A stretch of DNA of 64,000 bases from Burkholderiaceae bacterium (GCA_022843955.1 JALHMQ010000019.1:1-64000); one strand, 5' to 3'; numbered from the stretch's first letter, positions 27,308 through 36,164 are shown. Numbers and translations: made by a program. The notes: generated by a model not told the origin, from the sequence alone.

Positions 27308-27333
27308 AAGGGGCTGCATCGCTGCAGCCCCTT
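27308..27333 (-). terminator. Hairpin terminator, best oriented leftward
   Basis: An 11-bp stem (AAGGGGCTGCA / TGCAGCCCCTT) has a TCGC loop. Read leftward it runs into TTTTCATTT; read rightward it has few T residues. It lies 17 bases beyond the 3' end of the tRNA relic at 27351 and may also stop the gene ending at 27258. Confidence 0.7.
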
Positions 27334-27350
27334 GTTCATTCGGCATGTAA

Positions 27351-27376
27351 TGGCGCGCTCGGCAGGATGCGAGCCC
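27351..27376 (-). other. Relic of a tRNA 3' end (tRNA-Arg-like)
   Basis: Twenty-three of 26 bases match the 3' end of the tRNA-Arg gene at 32929-32954 in the same orientation, including CCA and the acceptor and T-arm bases. The T-loop is altered and no 5' half follows. Such partial copies are left at one side of elements that integrate into tRNA genes. Confidence 0.5.
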
Positions 27377-27408
27377 GCAGCGACGAGCGCCTTGCTCATT
27401 ACGGTCGA

Positions 27409-27414
27409 TAGAAT
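27409..27414 (+). promoter_or_regulatory. -10 box very close to the GntR start
   Basis: TAGAAT ends 7 bases before the ATG at 27422, so transcription would begin at or next to the start codon. A leaderless mRNA is suggested. No -35 box fits well. Confidence 0.35.
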
Positions 27415-27421
27415 CGCCCTT

Positions 27422-28090
27422 ATGGAGCCAAGCAAGCCAGTCCGTCGCGGCGAGTCGGTTGAACAAGTTGTCCGCAGCATTCGTGAGGGCATCCTCAAGG
27501 GGCGCTTCGCACAGGGCCAGCGGCTGATCGCGCGCGACCTGACCGACAGTCTCGGCTTCAGCCGCAGCACGTTGCGCGAGGCGTTCGGGCACTTGGCCTC
27601 CGAGGGTCTGGTGGACCTGATTCCGAACCGCGGCGCCACTGTTCGTCGTCTGTCGCGACGCGAGATCGAAGAGCTGTTTCAGATCCGGGAGCTTTTGGAG
27701 GGCTTGTCTGCCCGGCTCGCCGCGACGCGTGTGGCGGCAACACGTGGACGAAAGCCCGTGCAATCGGTCATCGCGCAGATCGACCCCAATGTCGATCTGC
27801 GGCAGTTCCACGAGCAGAACCTGCTTGTCCATGGCACGTTGCTGGAGCTGGGTGGCAACCAGCAGCTGGCGCAGTTGATGGCGAAGCTCAACGTGCCCTT
27901 TGTCATGGGGCAGGTGCGTCAATCCATGCAGGCCGAGCAGATCGCCCGTTCCCAGCGCGAGCACCTCGAAATTTTGCGAGCCGTGGCGGCCGGTGATGCT
28001 GACGCCTCAGAGGCAGCCATGCGACGCCACTTGCGAAGCACCGGCGCCTGGGTCATGACTCTCCCAGAGAGTGCATTTCGTACCGATTGA
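27422..28090 (+). CDS. GntR-family regulator, FadR/FCD subfamily
   Basis: The 222-residue regulator has an N-terminal winged helix (GQRLIARDLTDSLGFSRSTL, then REAFGHLASEGLVDL) and a helical FCD ligand domain with the conserved His-rich metal/ligand positions (QFHEQNLLVHGTLLELGGN; REHLEILRAVAAGDADASEA). FCD regulators sense small organic acids. It is convergent with the leuC-like gene and probably controls the divergent leuD-like and tctC-like promoters. The start follows a possible leaderless promoter. Confidence 0.9.
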   Translation: MEPSKPVRRGESVEQVVRSIREGILKGRFAQGQRLIARDLTDSLGFSRSTLREAFGHLASEGLVDLIPNRGATVRRLSRREIEELFQIRELLEGLSARLAATRVAATRGRKPVQSVIAQIDPNVDLRQFHEQNLLVHGTLLELGGNQQLAQLMAKLNVPFVMGQVRQSMQAEQIARSQREHLEILRAVAAGDADASEAAMRRHLRSTGAWVMTLPESAFRTD

Positions 28091-28105
28091 GCCGGTTCTG
28101 CAGAA

Positions 28106-29374
28106 TCAGCAGTTCAGGACGGTTCTTGGATCAGTGATCTTGCCGCGCAGGGCGCTGGCAGCGACTGTGGCGGGCGACGCAAGATAGACGGCAGCATCAC
28201 GATTGCCCATTCGACCGAGGAAGTTTCGGCTTGAGGAGGCAATGCACACCTCCTCCGCCGCAAGCACGCCTTGGTGAATTCCGGCGCAGGCGCCACAGCC
28301 CGGCGTGGTCACTGTGCAACCGGCTTCGACGAGCTGGTTGATGACGCCTTCCTTCAGTGCGCGCAGATAGACCTCGCGCGACGCGGGCGTGACGATCATC
28401 CGGACGCCGGGTGCCAGGCGCTTACCCACGAGGATCTGCGCCGCAATGGCAAGGTCCTCGAAGCGTCCGTTGGTGCAAGTGCCCAGAAACGCCTGATGAA
28501 TCTCGATATCGGAAAAGTCGCCGACGCCATGAACGTTGTCGACCTTGTTTGGAGCCGACACCATAGGTTCGACCTCGGCGACGTCGAACTGCAGCTCTGC
28601 GACGTAGTGCGCGTTGGCATCCGGTTGGACCATGCTCCCCACGTCGATACCGAGTCCTGCGTAGTGGGCCTGAGTCACTGAGTCTCCGGGCACGACCGCA
28701 AACTTCGCTCCCATCTCGACGCCCATGTTGCACAACGTCATCCGCTCCGGGATGCCCAGATGAGGTAACGCACCACCATGGTATTCAATGGACGAGTACA
28801 TCGCGCCGCGCGCGGTGATCTTCTTGACGATCCAAAGCACCAGGTCTTTCGCCGTGACGCCAGGGCGCAACCGCCCGCTTAACTGAATCCGCAAGCTGCC
28901 CGGCACCTGGAACCACAATCTGCCGTGCGCCCAAAGGAACGCCATCTCGGCCACGCCGATGCCGCAACCAACGGCGCCGACCGCACCGACGGTGATTGTG
29001 TGCGAATCAGTGTTGGTGACCATCTGCCCAGGCCTGACCAATCCTGACTCGACCGCAATCTGGTGCGAAATGCCATCGCCCACGTCGTACAAGCGCTTGA
29101 TGCCAAAGCGCTCGGCCAACTTGCGACCGAGACGCTGCACGTACGCATGCTGAGGGGTGTCTGCCGGCGCAAAGTGGTCGTAGAAGAGCGCGATTCGATC
29201 CGGATCGGCAATTCGTGTGACGTTGTAAGTCTTGAAGTAGCGGTCGACCAGGCCGATGCCGTCATCCAGGCTGAAAGTCCAGTCAGGCTGCAATTCAACG
29301 AACTCGCCGGCGTAAACCGCCCGTCCGACCAGCCGGCTCATTACCTTTTCGGCCAGAGTCTGATCGCGGCTCAT
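28106..29374 (-). CDS. LeuC-like hydro-lyase large subunit (aconitase family)
   Basis: The 422-residue protein has the [4Fe-4S] ligands of the 3-isopropylmalate dehydratase type: LGTCTNGRFEDL and TTPGCGACAGIHQG. VTNTDSHTITVGAVGAVGCG lines the active site. A strong GGGAGGAAG precedes the start. It is about 45 residues shorter than E. coli LeuC and fits the archaeal-type / DmdA / HacA subgroup that handles various 2-substituted malates. With a LeuD partner, an ICL-family lyase and a TctC receptor beside it, a role in breakdown of a methylated dicarboxylate is more likely than leucine synthesis; leu genes proper are not here. Confidence 0.88.
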   Translation of the reverse strand: MSRDQTLAEKVMSRLVGRAVYAGEFVELQPDWTFSLDDGIGLVDRYFKTYNVTRIADPDRIALFYDHFAPADTPQHAYVQRLGRKLAERFGIKRLYDVGDGISHQIAVESGLVRPGQMVTNTDSHTITVGAVGAVGCGIGVAEMAFLWAHGRLWFQVPGSLRIQLSGRLRPGVTAKDLVLWIVKKITARGAMYSSIEYHGGALPHLGIPERMTLCNMGVEMGAKFAVVPGDSVTQAHYAGLGIDVGSMVQPDANAHYVAELQFDVAEVEPMVSAPNKVDNVHGVGDFSDIEIHQAFLGTCTNGRFEDLAIAAQILVGKRLAPGVRMIVTPASREVYLRALKEGVINQLVEAGCTVTTPGCGACAGIHQGVLAAEEVCIASSSRNFLGRMGNRDAAVYLASPATVAASALRGKITDPRTVLNC

Positions 29375-29862
29375 GCTTCCTCCCTCGTGGTGGCCACAGA
29401 GGCCCACAAACCCCCGGCCTCCAGGATTCTCAGCAGAGCGGGCGCAAGGGGCGCGAAGGTCGCCGACCCGCCGCTCCAGGCTGCCTTGCCTTCAGCAAGA
29501 TCGACGCTGACGTTGGTTCCATCGGTCACCGCATCGACGAGTTCCGGGCAGACCACGACAGGGAGCCCGTTGTTGACTGCATTGCGGAAGTAGATGCGTG
29601 CAAAAGAGCGGGCCACCACCAACCGGATTTCCGCGCCGATCATGGCCGTTACCGCATGCTCGCGAGACGACCCGCAGCCAAAGTTCCATCCGGCAACGAG
29701 CACGCCGCCCGCCATGGCGCGCTGTCGAAGATCCTCACCAAGCGGCTCGAACAAGTGGCGGGCCTGATCTTGTGGCGCCAGCACTGCCAGATAGCGCCCT
29801 GGAAAGATCGTGTCGGTGTCAACGTCGTCCCCTAGGCAAGTGGCCCGGCCTTCAATCGGCAT
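29371..29862 (-). CDS. LeuD-like hydro-lyase small subunit
   Basis: The 163-residue swivel-domain protein has DDVDTDTIFPGRYL at the start and NFGCGSSREHAVTAMIGAEI, the signature of aconitase-family small subunits. It precedes the LeuC-like gene with a 4-base ATGA overlap and has an AGGAG site of its own. It completes the heterodimeric dehydratase/isomerase. The residues that set substrate choice lie in the short loop after PGRYL and do not match those I know for LeuD. Confidence 0.88.
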   Translation of the reverse strand: MPIEGRATCLGDDVDTDTIFPGRYLAVLAPQDQARHLFEPLGEDLRQRAMAGGVLVAGWNFGCGSSREHAVTAMIGAEIRLVVARSFARIYFRNAVNNGLPVVVCPELVDAVTDGTNVSVDLAEGKAAWSGGSATFAPLAPALLRILEAGGLWASVATTREEA

Positions 29863-29959
29863 CGTTGCTCCTCAATGCGTGCCCATAGGCAGCTCTTTGA
29901 TGATGTGATAGCGTCCTACAAAAATAACATACAAAACTGTCTGACAATAAGGAGACACC
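29863..29959. promoter_or_regulatory. Divergent promoter/operator region of the leuDC-like and tctC-like genes
   Basis: This 97-base AT-rich gap separates the two divergent operons. ACAAAA occurs twice, 13 bases apart, inside CCTACAAAAATAACATACAA, and could be a GntR site. AAGGAG at 29949-29954 is the ribosome site of the receptor gene. Individual -35/-10 boxes could not be settled. Confidence 0.45.
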
Positions 29960-30940
29960 ATGCATCGACGTCGTTTCGTCAGCGCTATCGGAGCCGCAGC
30001 AACCAGCGCCATCGCACCGAAGGCTTTTGCCCAGGGCGCGTTTCCCAATCGGCCCATCAATATGGTGGTTGCATTCGGGCCTGGTACGGGCAGCGACACC
30101 GTGGCGCGCATCCTCACCGAGCCCCTGCGCAACATCCTGGGCGTGCCGGTGATCGTGGAGAACAAGCTTGGCGGCGGCGGTGTCATCGGCACCGAGTATG
30201 TCGCCCGCGCAGCGCCCGACGGCTACACGTTGACCTTGGGCTCGACGAGTTCGCTCGGTACGACCCCGCTGCTCAACCCCCTCGCCAAGTACAAGCACAG
30301 CGACTTCAGCTACATCGGCGCGATTGCCAAGACCGACTATCTCTTCTTCACGACAAACGCACCGAGTTCGCCGCGCACGCTGCAGGAGCTGATTGCGCGA
30401 TTGCGCAAGGAAGGCGGCAACTTTGGATCAGCGGGAGTGGGAACAATCACTCACTTGGCGACGGAAGTCTTGTTGGACCGCGCCGGCGTGAAAGCGACGC
30501 ACATTCCTTACAAGGGGAGCGGTCAGGTCGTTGGAGATGTCGCTGCTGGCCACCTGCTCTTCGCTTGCGATTCGCCCGCAGCGACACTGCCGTTAATCAA
30601 GGGCGGCAAGCTGCGACCCTTGGCGAGCACCGGGCCGAAGCGGATCGAGTCCCTACCCGACGTGCCAACGGTGGCAGAGATTGGAGGCAGCTTCTCCGAC
30701 TATCAGGTGCTCGCGTGGTGGGCACTGGCCGCGCCAGCGGGCACGCCGGCTGATGTCGTCAAGCGCATCGGGGATGCGCTCGTCAAAGCCGTTTCGTCTC
30801 CTGAGGTTCTGCAAAAGCTGAAGGGCATGGAAATCGATCCCATGCTGCTTGGCCCGGCAGAGTTCAATGCGTTCATGCAGCGCGAACTGCCGTTCTGGAC
30901 GTCATTCATTCAAAAGTCTGGGATCAAGATCGCACCATGA
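29960..30940 (+). CDS. Tripartite tricarboxylate transporter receptor (TctC/Bug family)
   Basis: The 326-residue periplasmic binding protein begins with a Tat-like/Sec signal (MHRRRFVSAIGAAATSAIAP, cleavage after AFA). FPNRPINMVVAFGPGTGSD and the later HIPYKGSGQVVGDVAAGHL are Bug-family hallmarks that bind the carboxylates of organic acids. No TctA or TctB membrane genes are near, as is usual for the many orphan receptors in Burkholderiales. It overlaps the ICL-family gene by 4 bases, tying uptake to that enzyme. Confidence 0.93.
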   Translation: MHRRRFVSAIGAAATSAIAPKAFAQGAFPNRPINMVVAFGPGTGSDTVARILTEPLRNILGVPVIVENKLGGGGVIGTEYVARAAPDGYTLTLGSTSSLGTTPLLNPLAKYKHSDFSYIGAIAKTDYLFFTTNAPSSPRTLQELIARLRKEGGNFGSAGVGTITHLATEVLLDRAGVKATHIPYKGSGQVVGDVAAGHLLFACDSPAATLPLIKGGKLRPLASTGPKRIESLPDVPTVAEIGGSFSDYQVLAWWALAAPAGTPADVVKRIGDALVKAVSSPEVLQKLKGMEIDPMLLGPAEFNAFMQRELPFWTSFIQKSGIKIAP

Positions 30941-31830
30941 CGAACTCGCCGGGTTCACCTGGCGCGCGATTCCGCCAACTGATCGCGCGGGGGCCGGTGG
31001 CATGTGCCGGCGCGTTCGATGCACTCAGTGCCAAGGTGCTCGAGTCCATCGGTGCCAATGCGCTGTACGTCAGCGGATTTGCCGCCGCAGCGTCGGCCTT
31101 CGGCGAGCCGGATCTCGGTACCGTCAGCCAGACCGAGATGGCTGAGCACGTACGCCGGATCTGCCGAGCCACGACCCTCCCGGTGATCGCCGATGCAGAT
31201 ACCGGCTACGGCGGCGCGCTCAATGTGGAGCGCACCGTTCGCGATTGGGAGGCGGCCGGTGCAGCGGGCCTGCATATGGAAGATCAGGTGTTTCCGAAGC
31301 GCTGTGGGCATCTTGCCGGCAAGGAAGTCATTCCGCTGGATGAATACCTGCAAAAGCTCAAGGCGGCCCTAACGTCGCGTCGTGACCCGGACTTCTTCAT
31401 CATCGCCAGAACCGATGCACTGGCCGTGAGCGGCATGGACGACACGCTTCGGCGCTGCCGCGCCTTCGCTGAAGCTGGCGCTGATGCAGTGTTCGTCGAC
31501 GCACCGCGCTCGCGAGACGACCTTGAGACGATCTCCACTGCGATGCGCGACGCCGGCGTCCCCCTGGTCTTCAACTCCGCGCGAACCGGGCGCAGTCCGG
31601 TGCTGGATGAAGCAAGCTTGGCCAAACTCGGGTACCCGATCGTTCTCTATCCCCTGGAGGCTATGCTGATAGCGCAGAGCGCCGTCAGGTCAACCATGCG
31701 CGAACTGCTCGCCGCTGGAAGCACAGAGGCTGTAGCCAATAAAATGCTGACCTTCGGCGAGGTCAATACGCTGGTCAGCCTAGACAGCGCGCTGAGCCGC
31801 AGCATGCCTGAGCCTTCACGTAGCGCGTAA
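30937..31830 (+). CDS. Isocitrate lyase/PEP mutase-family C-C lyase
   Basis: The 297-residue TIM-barrel enzyme has VACAGAFDALSAKVLESIGA, IADADTGYGGALNVERTVRD (metal-binding acidic residues), MEDQVFPKRCGHLAGKEVI with the catalytic Cys of the lyase branch, and FIIARTDALAVSGMD. KRCGH marks a lyase rather than a phosphonomutase. Relatives split methylisocitrate, dimethylmalate or oxaloacetate. The neighbouring LeuCD-like dehydratase makes a dimethylmalate- or methylmalate-type substrate attractive. Confidence 0.9.
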   Translation: MTNSPGSPGARFRQLIARGPVACAGAFDALSAKVLESIGANALYVSGFAAAASAFGEPDLGTVSQTEMAEHVRRICRATTLPVIADADTGYGGALNVERTVRDWEAAGAAGLHMEDQVFPKRCGHLAGKEVIPLDEYLQKLKAALTSRRDPDFFIIARTDALAVSGMDDTLRRCRAFAEAGADAVFVDAPRSRDDLETISTAMRDAGVPLVFNSARTGRSPVLDEASLAKLGYPIVLYPLEAMLIAQSAVRSTMRELLAAGSTEAVANKMLTFGEVNTLVSLDSALSRSMPEPSRSA

Positions 31831-32875
31831 CGCAGCGTTCGGACGTTCGCTTCCTTTCTTGCAGAGCGCCGTCGCTTGCGTGTTGCGTTTGGCGCTTCCA
31901 AAGCATGGAGGGTTGCGCGAGGGTATCGGCGAGTGAATCGCGCTTTGACCGCGGGTGAACTGCGCTTTGATGGTCCGCTGGTGCCGGTCTCGACCGCGAC
32001 CGCCTCTGGCCAGCTGCGGGCCTGCGCTGTAGTCATCGTCCGTGGTCTTCTGCTGACTGACCGCAGTCGGCTGGTGCTACGCGCGACCGCGGCTGTGTAG
32101 GGCACCCGCTGTGGCTGGGGCAGCGCGCCAGTCGTCCTGCCCCATGCCCTGTTTCGAATTCCGGCCACCGCTGACTCCGGTTGTCGTTTCCCGCGGTTAC
32201 AGATGACTTAGCGGCACCACCTGCTCAATGGCCTGATTTGTAGGTGGTTTTTCAGGCTTCTTGCAGATCAGATCCTTGGTGCGCCTCTTGGAGATGTATG
32301 CCGCGCCGCGCCGATTTATTCAACACGCCTGCGGCTACTGAACCCGGCGTTCAGCTCGCCGTTGCTGGAGTGCTGACCGCGCTGGGACACTTGCGCCGGC
32401 TGCAGCTCGACTTGTCCACGCTAAGCAGGCTCGCCTTGATGAGGAGCAAAGACATCGCGAGCTAGAACTTCGACGCGTCGACGAGATCGCGCTTTAAGCA
32501 ATTCGTCCCGCGTTATCAGTTCGCGATGCCCCTTGGGCCGACGTTCTCGAGGTGTTGGAATCTCTCGGAGGCGAAGGAGCGACCGTTGAGACATTCATGT
32601 TCGATGCGACGACTTCGATAGTGAAGTTAGCGTGTCGATTCCGAGGCGATTGGGACCTCGGCAAAGGTGACTGGTGATCGGCGCCGCTTCCGCCGAGTTG
32701 AGCCGGCAAGAGTGGATGGAGGGCAGCGTGATCGAGACCTATACGCTGCGGTTAACCCAGGTGCGCGCGGCACAAGCCATGGTGAACTTCGCGACTGTCG
32801 CGTGAGCGAAGGCATCGTCACAACTGCATGCCCATCAAATCAGTTGCAACAGAACTCCACGGCGACTGCGGGCCA
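31831..32875. other. 1-kb gap without a supported gene
   Basis: Only short frames without ribosome sites occur (for example plus-strand 31876-32100 and 32244-32465). GC is lower and third-position bias is weak. It lies between the metabolic module and tRNA-Arg and may be the decayed remainder of an integrated element. I see no integrase, inverted repeat or transposase motif. Confidence 0.45.
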
Positions 32876-32911
32876 AGAAAAAAGGCTTAGGAGGCAAGCT
32901 CCTAAGCCTTT
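32876..32911 (-). terminator. Rho-independent terminator of tRNA-Arg
   Basis: A 13-bp perfect stem (AAAGGCTTAGGAG / CTCCTAAGCCTTT) with loop GCAAG runs leftward into TTTTTTC. It lies 17 bases after the tRNA 3' end. Confidence 0.92.
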
Positions 32912-32928
32912 GATCGTCAAACAAAATG

Positions 32929-33005
32929 TGGCGCGCCCGGCAGGATTCGAACCCACGACCCCTTGGTTCGTAGCCAAGTACTCTATCCAACTGAGCTACG
33001 GGCGC
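32929..33005 (-). tRNA. tRNA-Arg(ACG)
   Basis: Read leftward, GCGCCCG pairs with CGGGCGC; discriminator G and encoded CCA follow. The anticodon stem CTTGG/CCAAG encloses CTACGAA, giving ACG. D-arm (AGCTCAGTTGGATAGAGT) and T-loop (GTTCGAATC) are normal. TACACT at 33021-33016 is a possible -10. The ACG anticodon is converted to ICG by TadA. Confidence 0.97.
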
Positions 33006-33041
33006 GAGGGCGCGAAGTGTACAGGAAATCGGTCGGCGAGC

Positions 33042-34580
33042 TCAGGGCTGAGCGGGCTTCTGGGCGCCGAGTGAAGTATCGGCATGTGCTGCGCCGATCG
33101 CGCCCGGGTACAGCCGCGCAAGCACCTGGCTGACCAGCGCGGTCAACAGTCGCTGCAGGTCAGCGGCAGCGCCTTCTTGTTGATCGACGATGCGTGGCCA
33201 GAGTGCGTTGAACTCGGCTGCCCGCATCGAATACGCCTGTGCAACCTCGCCCTGCCAGAACGCGGGTGCCTCACCTTCGACGTACTGACCGCGACCGCGG
33301 CCGAAGTGCGCGACGGCCAGGTAGCGCAGCACGCTCGAGCGCACCAGTCCTTCGACGAAAGCTGGCGCAAAGCGCACCACCGTGCGTTCGCGCCCGGCGA
33401 GTTTGTTGAAGCCGCGGGCGACACCGGCACCCGTGAGCCCGCCGATCACGCCGCCCACCAGCATGCCGGCGCCGAAGGTCAATCCGCCGGCTGCAAGATC
33501 GGCCTTCAGGCCAGTCAATGCGCCGGTCACGAGGCTGCTCCAGAGCGCGGCGCGCCCTTCATCCACGCGCTCGCGCGCACTGAAGTTCTCGCGCAAGCGC
33601 TGAAGCACGGTCTGGGCGGCATGGCCGTCGAGCCCATGCAGCGCAATCAGCCGACTGGTGCTGTTGCGGATGCTGGTATCCAGACGCTTCAGCAGCTGCG
33701 TCATGGCCTGCTCGCGTGCTGGATCGGCGCGCTCTCCGATGCCGAGCGTGCGCATCACGCGCTGCGCGGTGTTGGCGCCCTCGGTGTCGATCGGCTCACT
33801 GTCGGCAACGGCGAGCGTCAGCTGCTCGGCCAGGACCCGCATCGCGGAGTCGAACCGCTGGCTGCTGCGCTGGCGCCATTGCGCCTGCAGTCGCGCGTAG
33901 GCATCGAGCTTGGCGGCCGGCAGCATGGCGCCGACCGCATCGAGCAGCACACCCTCCTGCACCCAGCAGCGGGCAAAAGCGTCGAGCGGCAGAACGTTGC
34001 GCACCACGCCGAAGGTGGACAGGTGGTCGCGCCAGCGATCCACCTCGGCGCGTTCGTCGGCGCTGGTGCGCGGCGGGCCGAGCTGGTTGAGCAGGGCGAG
34101 CACGGGGCGGTCGATCCAGCGCAGCACCTGCATCTCGGATGAGACATAACCGGCATCGCGCGGGTCTTCGGCCGCATTGACGAGGTACAGCACGACGTCC
34201 GACGACTCGCGCGCGGTGCGGATCGCCTGCTGACTGCACCAGAGGGGGCGATCACGATGACGGTCCCACACCTCGCGCAGCAGCCAGCCGATCGGGTTGT
34301 CGGCGTGGCGCAGTCGGGCCACGAGGCGGGCGGAATCGCCGAAGCCCGGCGTATCCCAGAGTCGCAGCAGGTCACCTGCTGAAGTGGTGAGCAGCGTGTG
34401 CGCGGTGGCGATCTCGGTGACGTGCGGGGCGTCGCGCACTTCGCCGACATCCTGCGCGAGCAGGGTGCGGGCGAGGGTGGTCTTGCCAGCGTTGGTATGC
34501 GAGATCAAGGTGATCTCGATCGTCGTGCCGGCAGACTCCGTTGCGGGCGCCGTTGTCGGGTCGGCAGGCGACGCGGTCAT
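33042..34580 (-). CDS. DUF3482-containing small GTPase-like protein
   Basis: The 512-residue protein has an N-terminal Era-like GTPase domain (ITLISHTNAGKTTLARTLLA; RLWDTPGFGDSARLVARL as G3; LLNQLGPPR at the G4 position) and a C-terminal DUF3482 region with a glycine-rich hydrophobic hairpin (TFGAGMLVGGVIGGLTGAGV) that may enter a membrane. Unusually the first P-loop Gly is Ser (SHTNAGKT) and G4 is NQLG rather than NKxD, so guanine specificity is uncertain. It overlaps the DUF2868 gene by 4 bases; the two families are nearly always paired. Confidence 0.85.
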   Translation of the reverse strand: MTASPADPTTAPATESAGTTIEITLISHTNAGKTTLARTLLAQDVGEVRDAPHVTEIATAHTLLTTSAGDLLRLWDTPGFGDSARLVARLRHADNPIGWLLREVWDRHRDRPLWCSQQAIRTARESSDVVLYLVNAAEDPRDAGYVSSEMQVLRWIDRPVLALLNQLGPPRTSADERAEVDRWRDHLSTFGVVRNVLPLDAFARCWVQEGVLLDAVGAMLPAAKLDAYARLQAQWRQRSSQRFDSAMRVLAEQLTLAVADSEPIDTEGANTAQRVMRTLGIGERADPAREQAMTQLLKRLDTSIRNSTSRLIALHGLDGHAAQTVLQRLRENFSARERVDEGRAALWSSLVTGALTGLKADLAAGGLTFGAGMLVGGVIGGLTGAGVARGFNKLAGRERTVVRFAPAFVEGLVRSSVLRYLAVAHFGRGRGQYVEGEAPAFWQGEVAQAYSMRAAEFNALWPRIVDQQEGAAADLQRLLTALVSQVLARLYPGAIGAAHADTSLGAQKPAQP

Positions 34581-36055
34581 TCCGGCTGCCCCAGCACTGC
34601 GCCGAGTTCGCGCTCGATCTGCGTCAGGTCAGGCGCAGCCAGGTCGGCAATCGCGATCGGCCAGCCGCGACTGGTGGCGAAGGCGCGCCACGCGTCGCGG
34701 CGTTGCGCCAGTCGCTCGTCGCTGCCCGGCTGCGTGCCCAGGCGACGGCGATAGGCGCCCTCGTCGACCAGCATGGCGTGTGGCGGCGGCAAGCCGGCCC
34801 GCAAGGCGTCCAGGAAGGCGCCGTGGTTCTCCTGCTCGGGTGTGGCCGCCAGGTTGAAGAGCGCGAGGTTCAGTGCCACCTGTGCGTCAGCCGGCATGGC
34901 TCCGTCGACGGCGCGCGCTTCTTCGCCGAACGCTACGGAGGGTCGTTGCAGCAGTTCGGCGTCTTCGCCCAGCAGGCGGCGCGCGATGGTTCTCAGTGAA
35001 TCACCCGCAGCTTCGTCGAGCGTGAAGCTGTAGGGCAGTACGCGCAGGCGGGCGCGCCCGCGGGTGAAGCCGCCCAGCAGCCGGCGGAAGTAGGGCGCCG
35101 CCAGATCCAGGTCCATGCGATGTGCGTGTCGGTGTGCCCGCCAGGCAGCCCACGCCCACAGTGCCAGGCGCGGCACGATAACCAGCGCGGCAACCGTCAA
35201 CGCGTACCAGTGGATCCAGCGGGCCGCGCTCTCGCCGCTGCTGGCGGGAAAACGCAACGTTGAAACCTGGTCCGCGGTGGGGAACGCCTGCCCCAGCGCC
35301 TGCGCGGCGGGGCCGAGAATCGCCGACAGCAGCGCATGAACCTGCGAGGCATCGAGAAACGTGCTCTCCCAGCCGGCGCGGTAGTCGAACACCAGCCCGC
35401 GTACATACAGGCCCGCCACCGCACCCGCGGCGAACAGCGCCGCTGCCAGATGCAGCACGCGGGCGATGCGCGCGCCGGTGAGCGAGGCGCTCAGCGTGGC
35501 CCATTCCAGCATGAAGCGGCCCAGCGGCACGTCGAGCGATTTGGCGCCGCGCGGGGCGGCACGCCGGGCGAGATCCAGCAGCCACGCGCGCAGGCCGCGC
35601 TGTTCCGTTCCCGTGGCGCCGCGCGCGACCGCGCCGCGCAGGCCGGAGATGACGACCAGCAGGTAGACGGCGAGGTTCCACAGCACCAGGACCAACAGCG
35701 GAAATGCCAGCACGTTGACCTGGCCGCGGTCACCGATGCGCTCGAACAGCACGCCGGCAACCAGCGCTGCCAGCGGCACCACGAGGTCGATCCATGGGCG
35801 CCAGGCGACGGCCGCGGCGGTGCGGCGCACTGCCGGGCGGCGTTCGCTCAACTTGCCGATCAGCAAGTGGGCACGCTGCGCAAGGTAGCGCTCGGCACTG
35901 GCGGGCTCGCGCTTTTCTGCGGCCGACCACCGTGTCAGTTCGGCGGCGGCGCGGCTCGCGTACTGACGGTCCTCCTGCGACAACGTGGCGAAGTCCTTGT
36001 CCGCCATTTCAATGGCGCGAACCAGCACCACTTCGCGGGCGTCGTTCTCGTTCAT
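34577..36055 (-). CDS. DUF2868 membrane protein
   Basis: The start at 36055 (MNENDAREVVLVRAIEMADK) matches the family. The 492-residue protein has two hydrophobic pairs near residues 80-130 (VPLAALVAGVLFERIG; LAFPLLVLVLWNLAVYLLVV), one near 190-215 (VLHLAAALFAAGAVAGLYVR) and one near 280-305 (WYALTVAALVIVPRLALWAW), then a cytosolic tail with the conserved VLPYSFTLDEAA. It is translationally coupled to the GTPase, suggesting a membrane partner of it. No activity is known. Confidence 0.85.
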   Translation of the reverse strand: MNENDAREVVLVRAIEMADKDFATLSQEDRQYASRAAAELTRWSAAEKREPASAERYLAQRAHLLIGKLSERRPAVRRTAAAVAWRPWIDLVVPLAALVAGVLFERIGDRGQVNVLAFPLLVLVLWNLAVYLLVVISGLRGAVARGATGTEQRGLRAWLLDLARRAAPRGAKSLDVPLGRFMLEWATLSASLTGARIARVLHLAAALFAAGAVAGLYVRGLVFDYRAGWESTFLDASQVHALLSAILGPAAQALGQAFPTADQVSTLRFPASSGESAARWIHWYALTVAALVIVPRLALWAWAAWRAHRHAHRMDLDLAAPYFRRLLGGFTRGRARLRVLPYSFTLDEAAGDSLRTIARRLLGEDAELLQRPSVAFGEEARAVDGAMPADAQVALNLALFNLAATPEQENHGAFLDALRAGLPPPHAMLVDEGAYRRRLGTQPGSDERLAQRRDAWRAFATSRGWPIAIADLAAPDLTQIERELGAVLGQPE

Positions 36056-36164
36056 GCCGCGATTATGAAACGTCACGTCCGGCATGGCCGCGTAAGCGTC
36101 CTCGGGCCGCCCCTACGCGATCGACCCACGCCCGATTCCACCATCGACGGCGGACGCAGACGTG

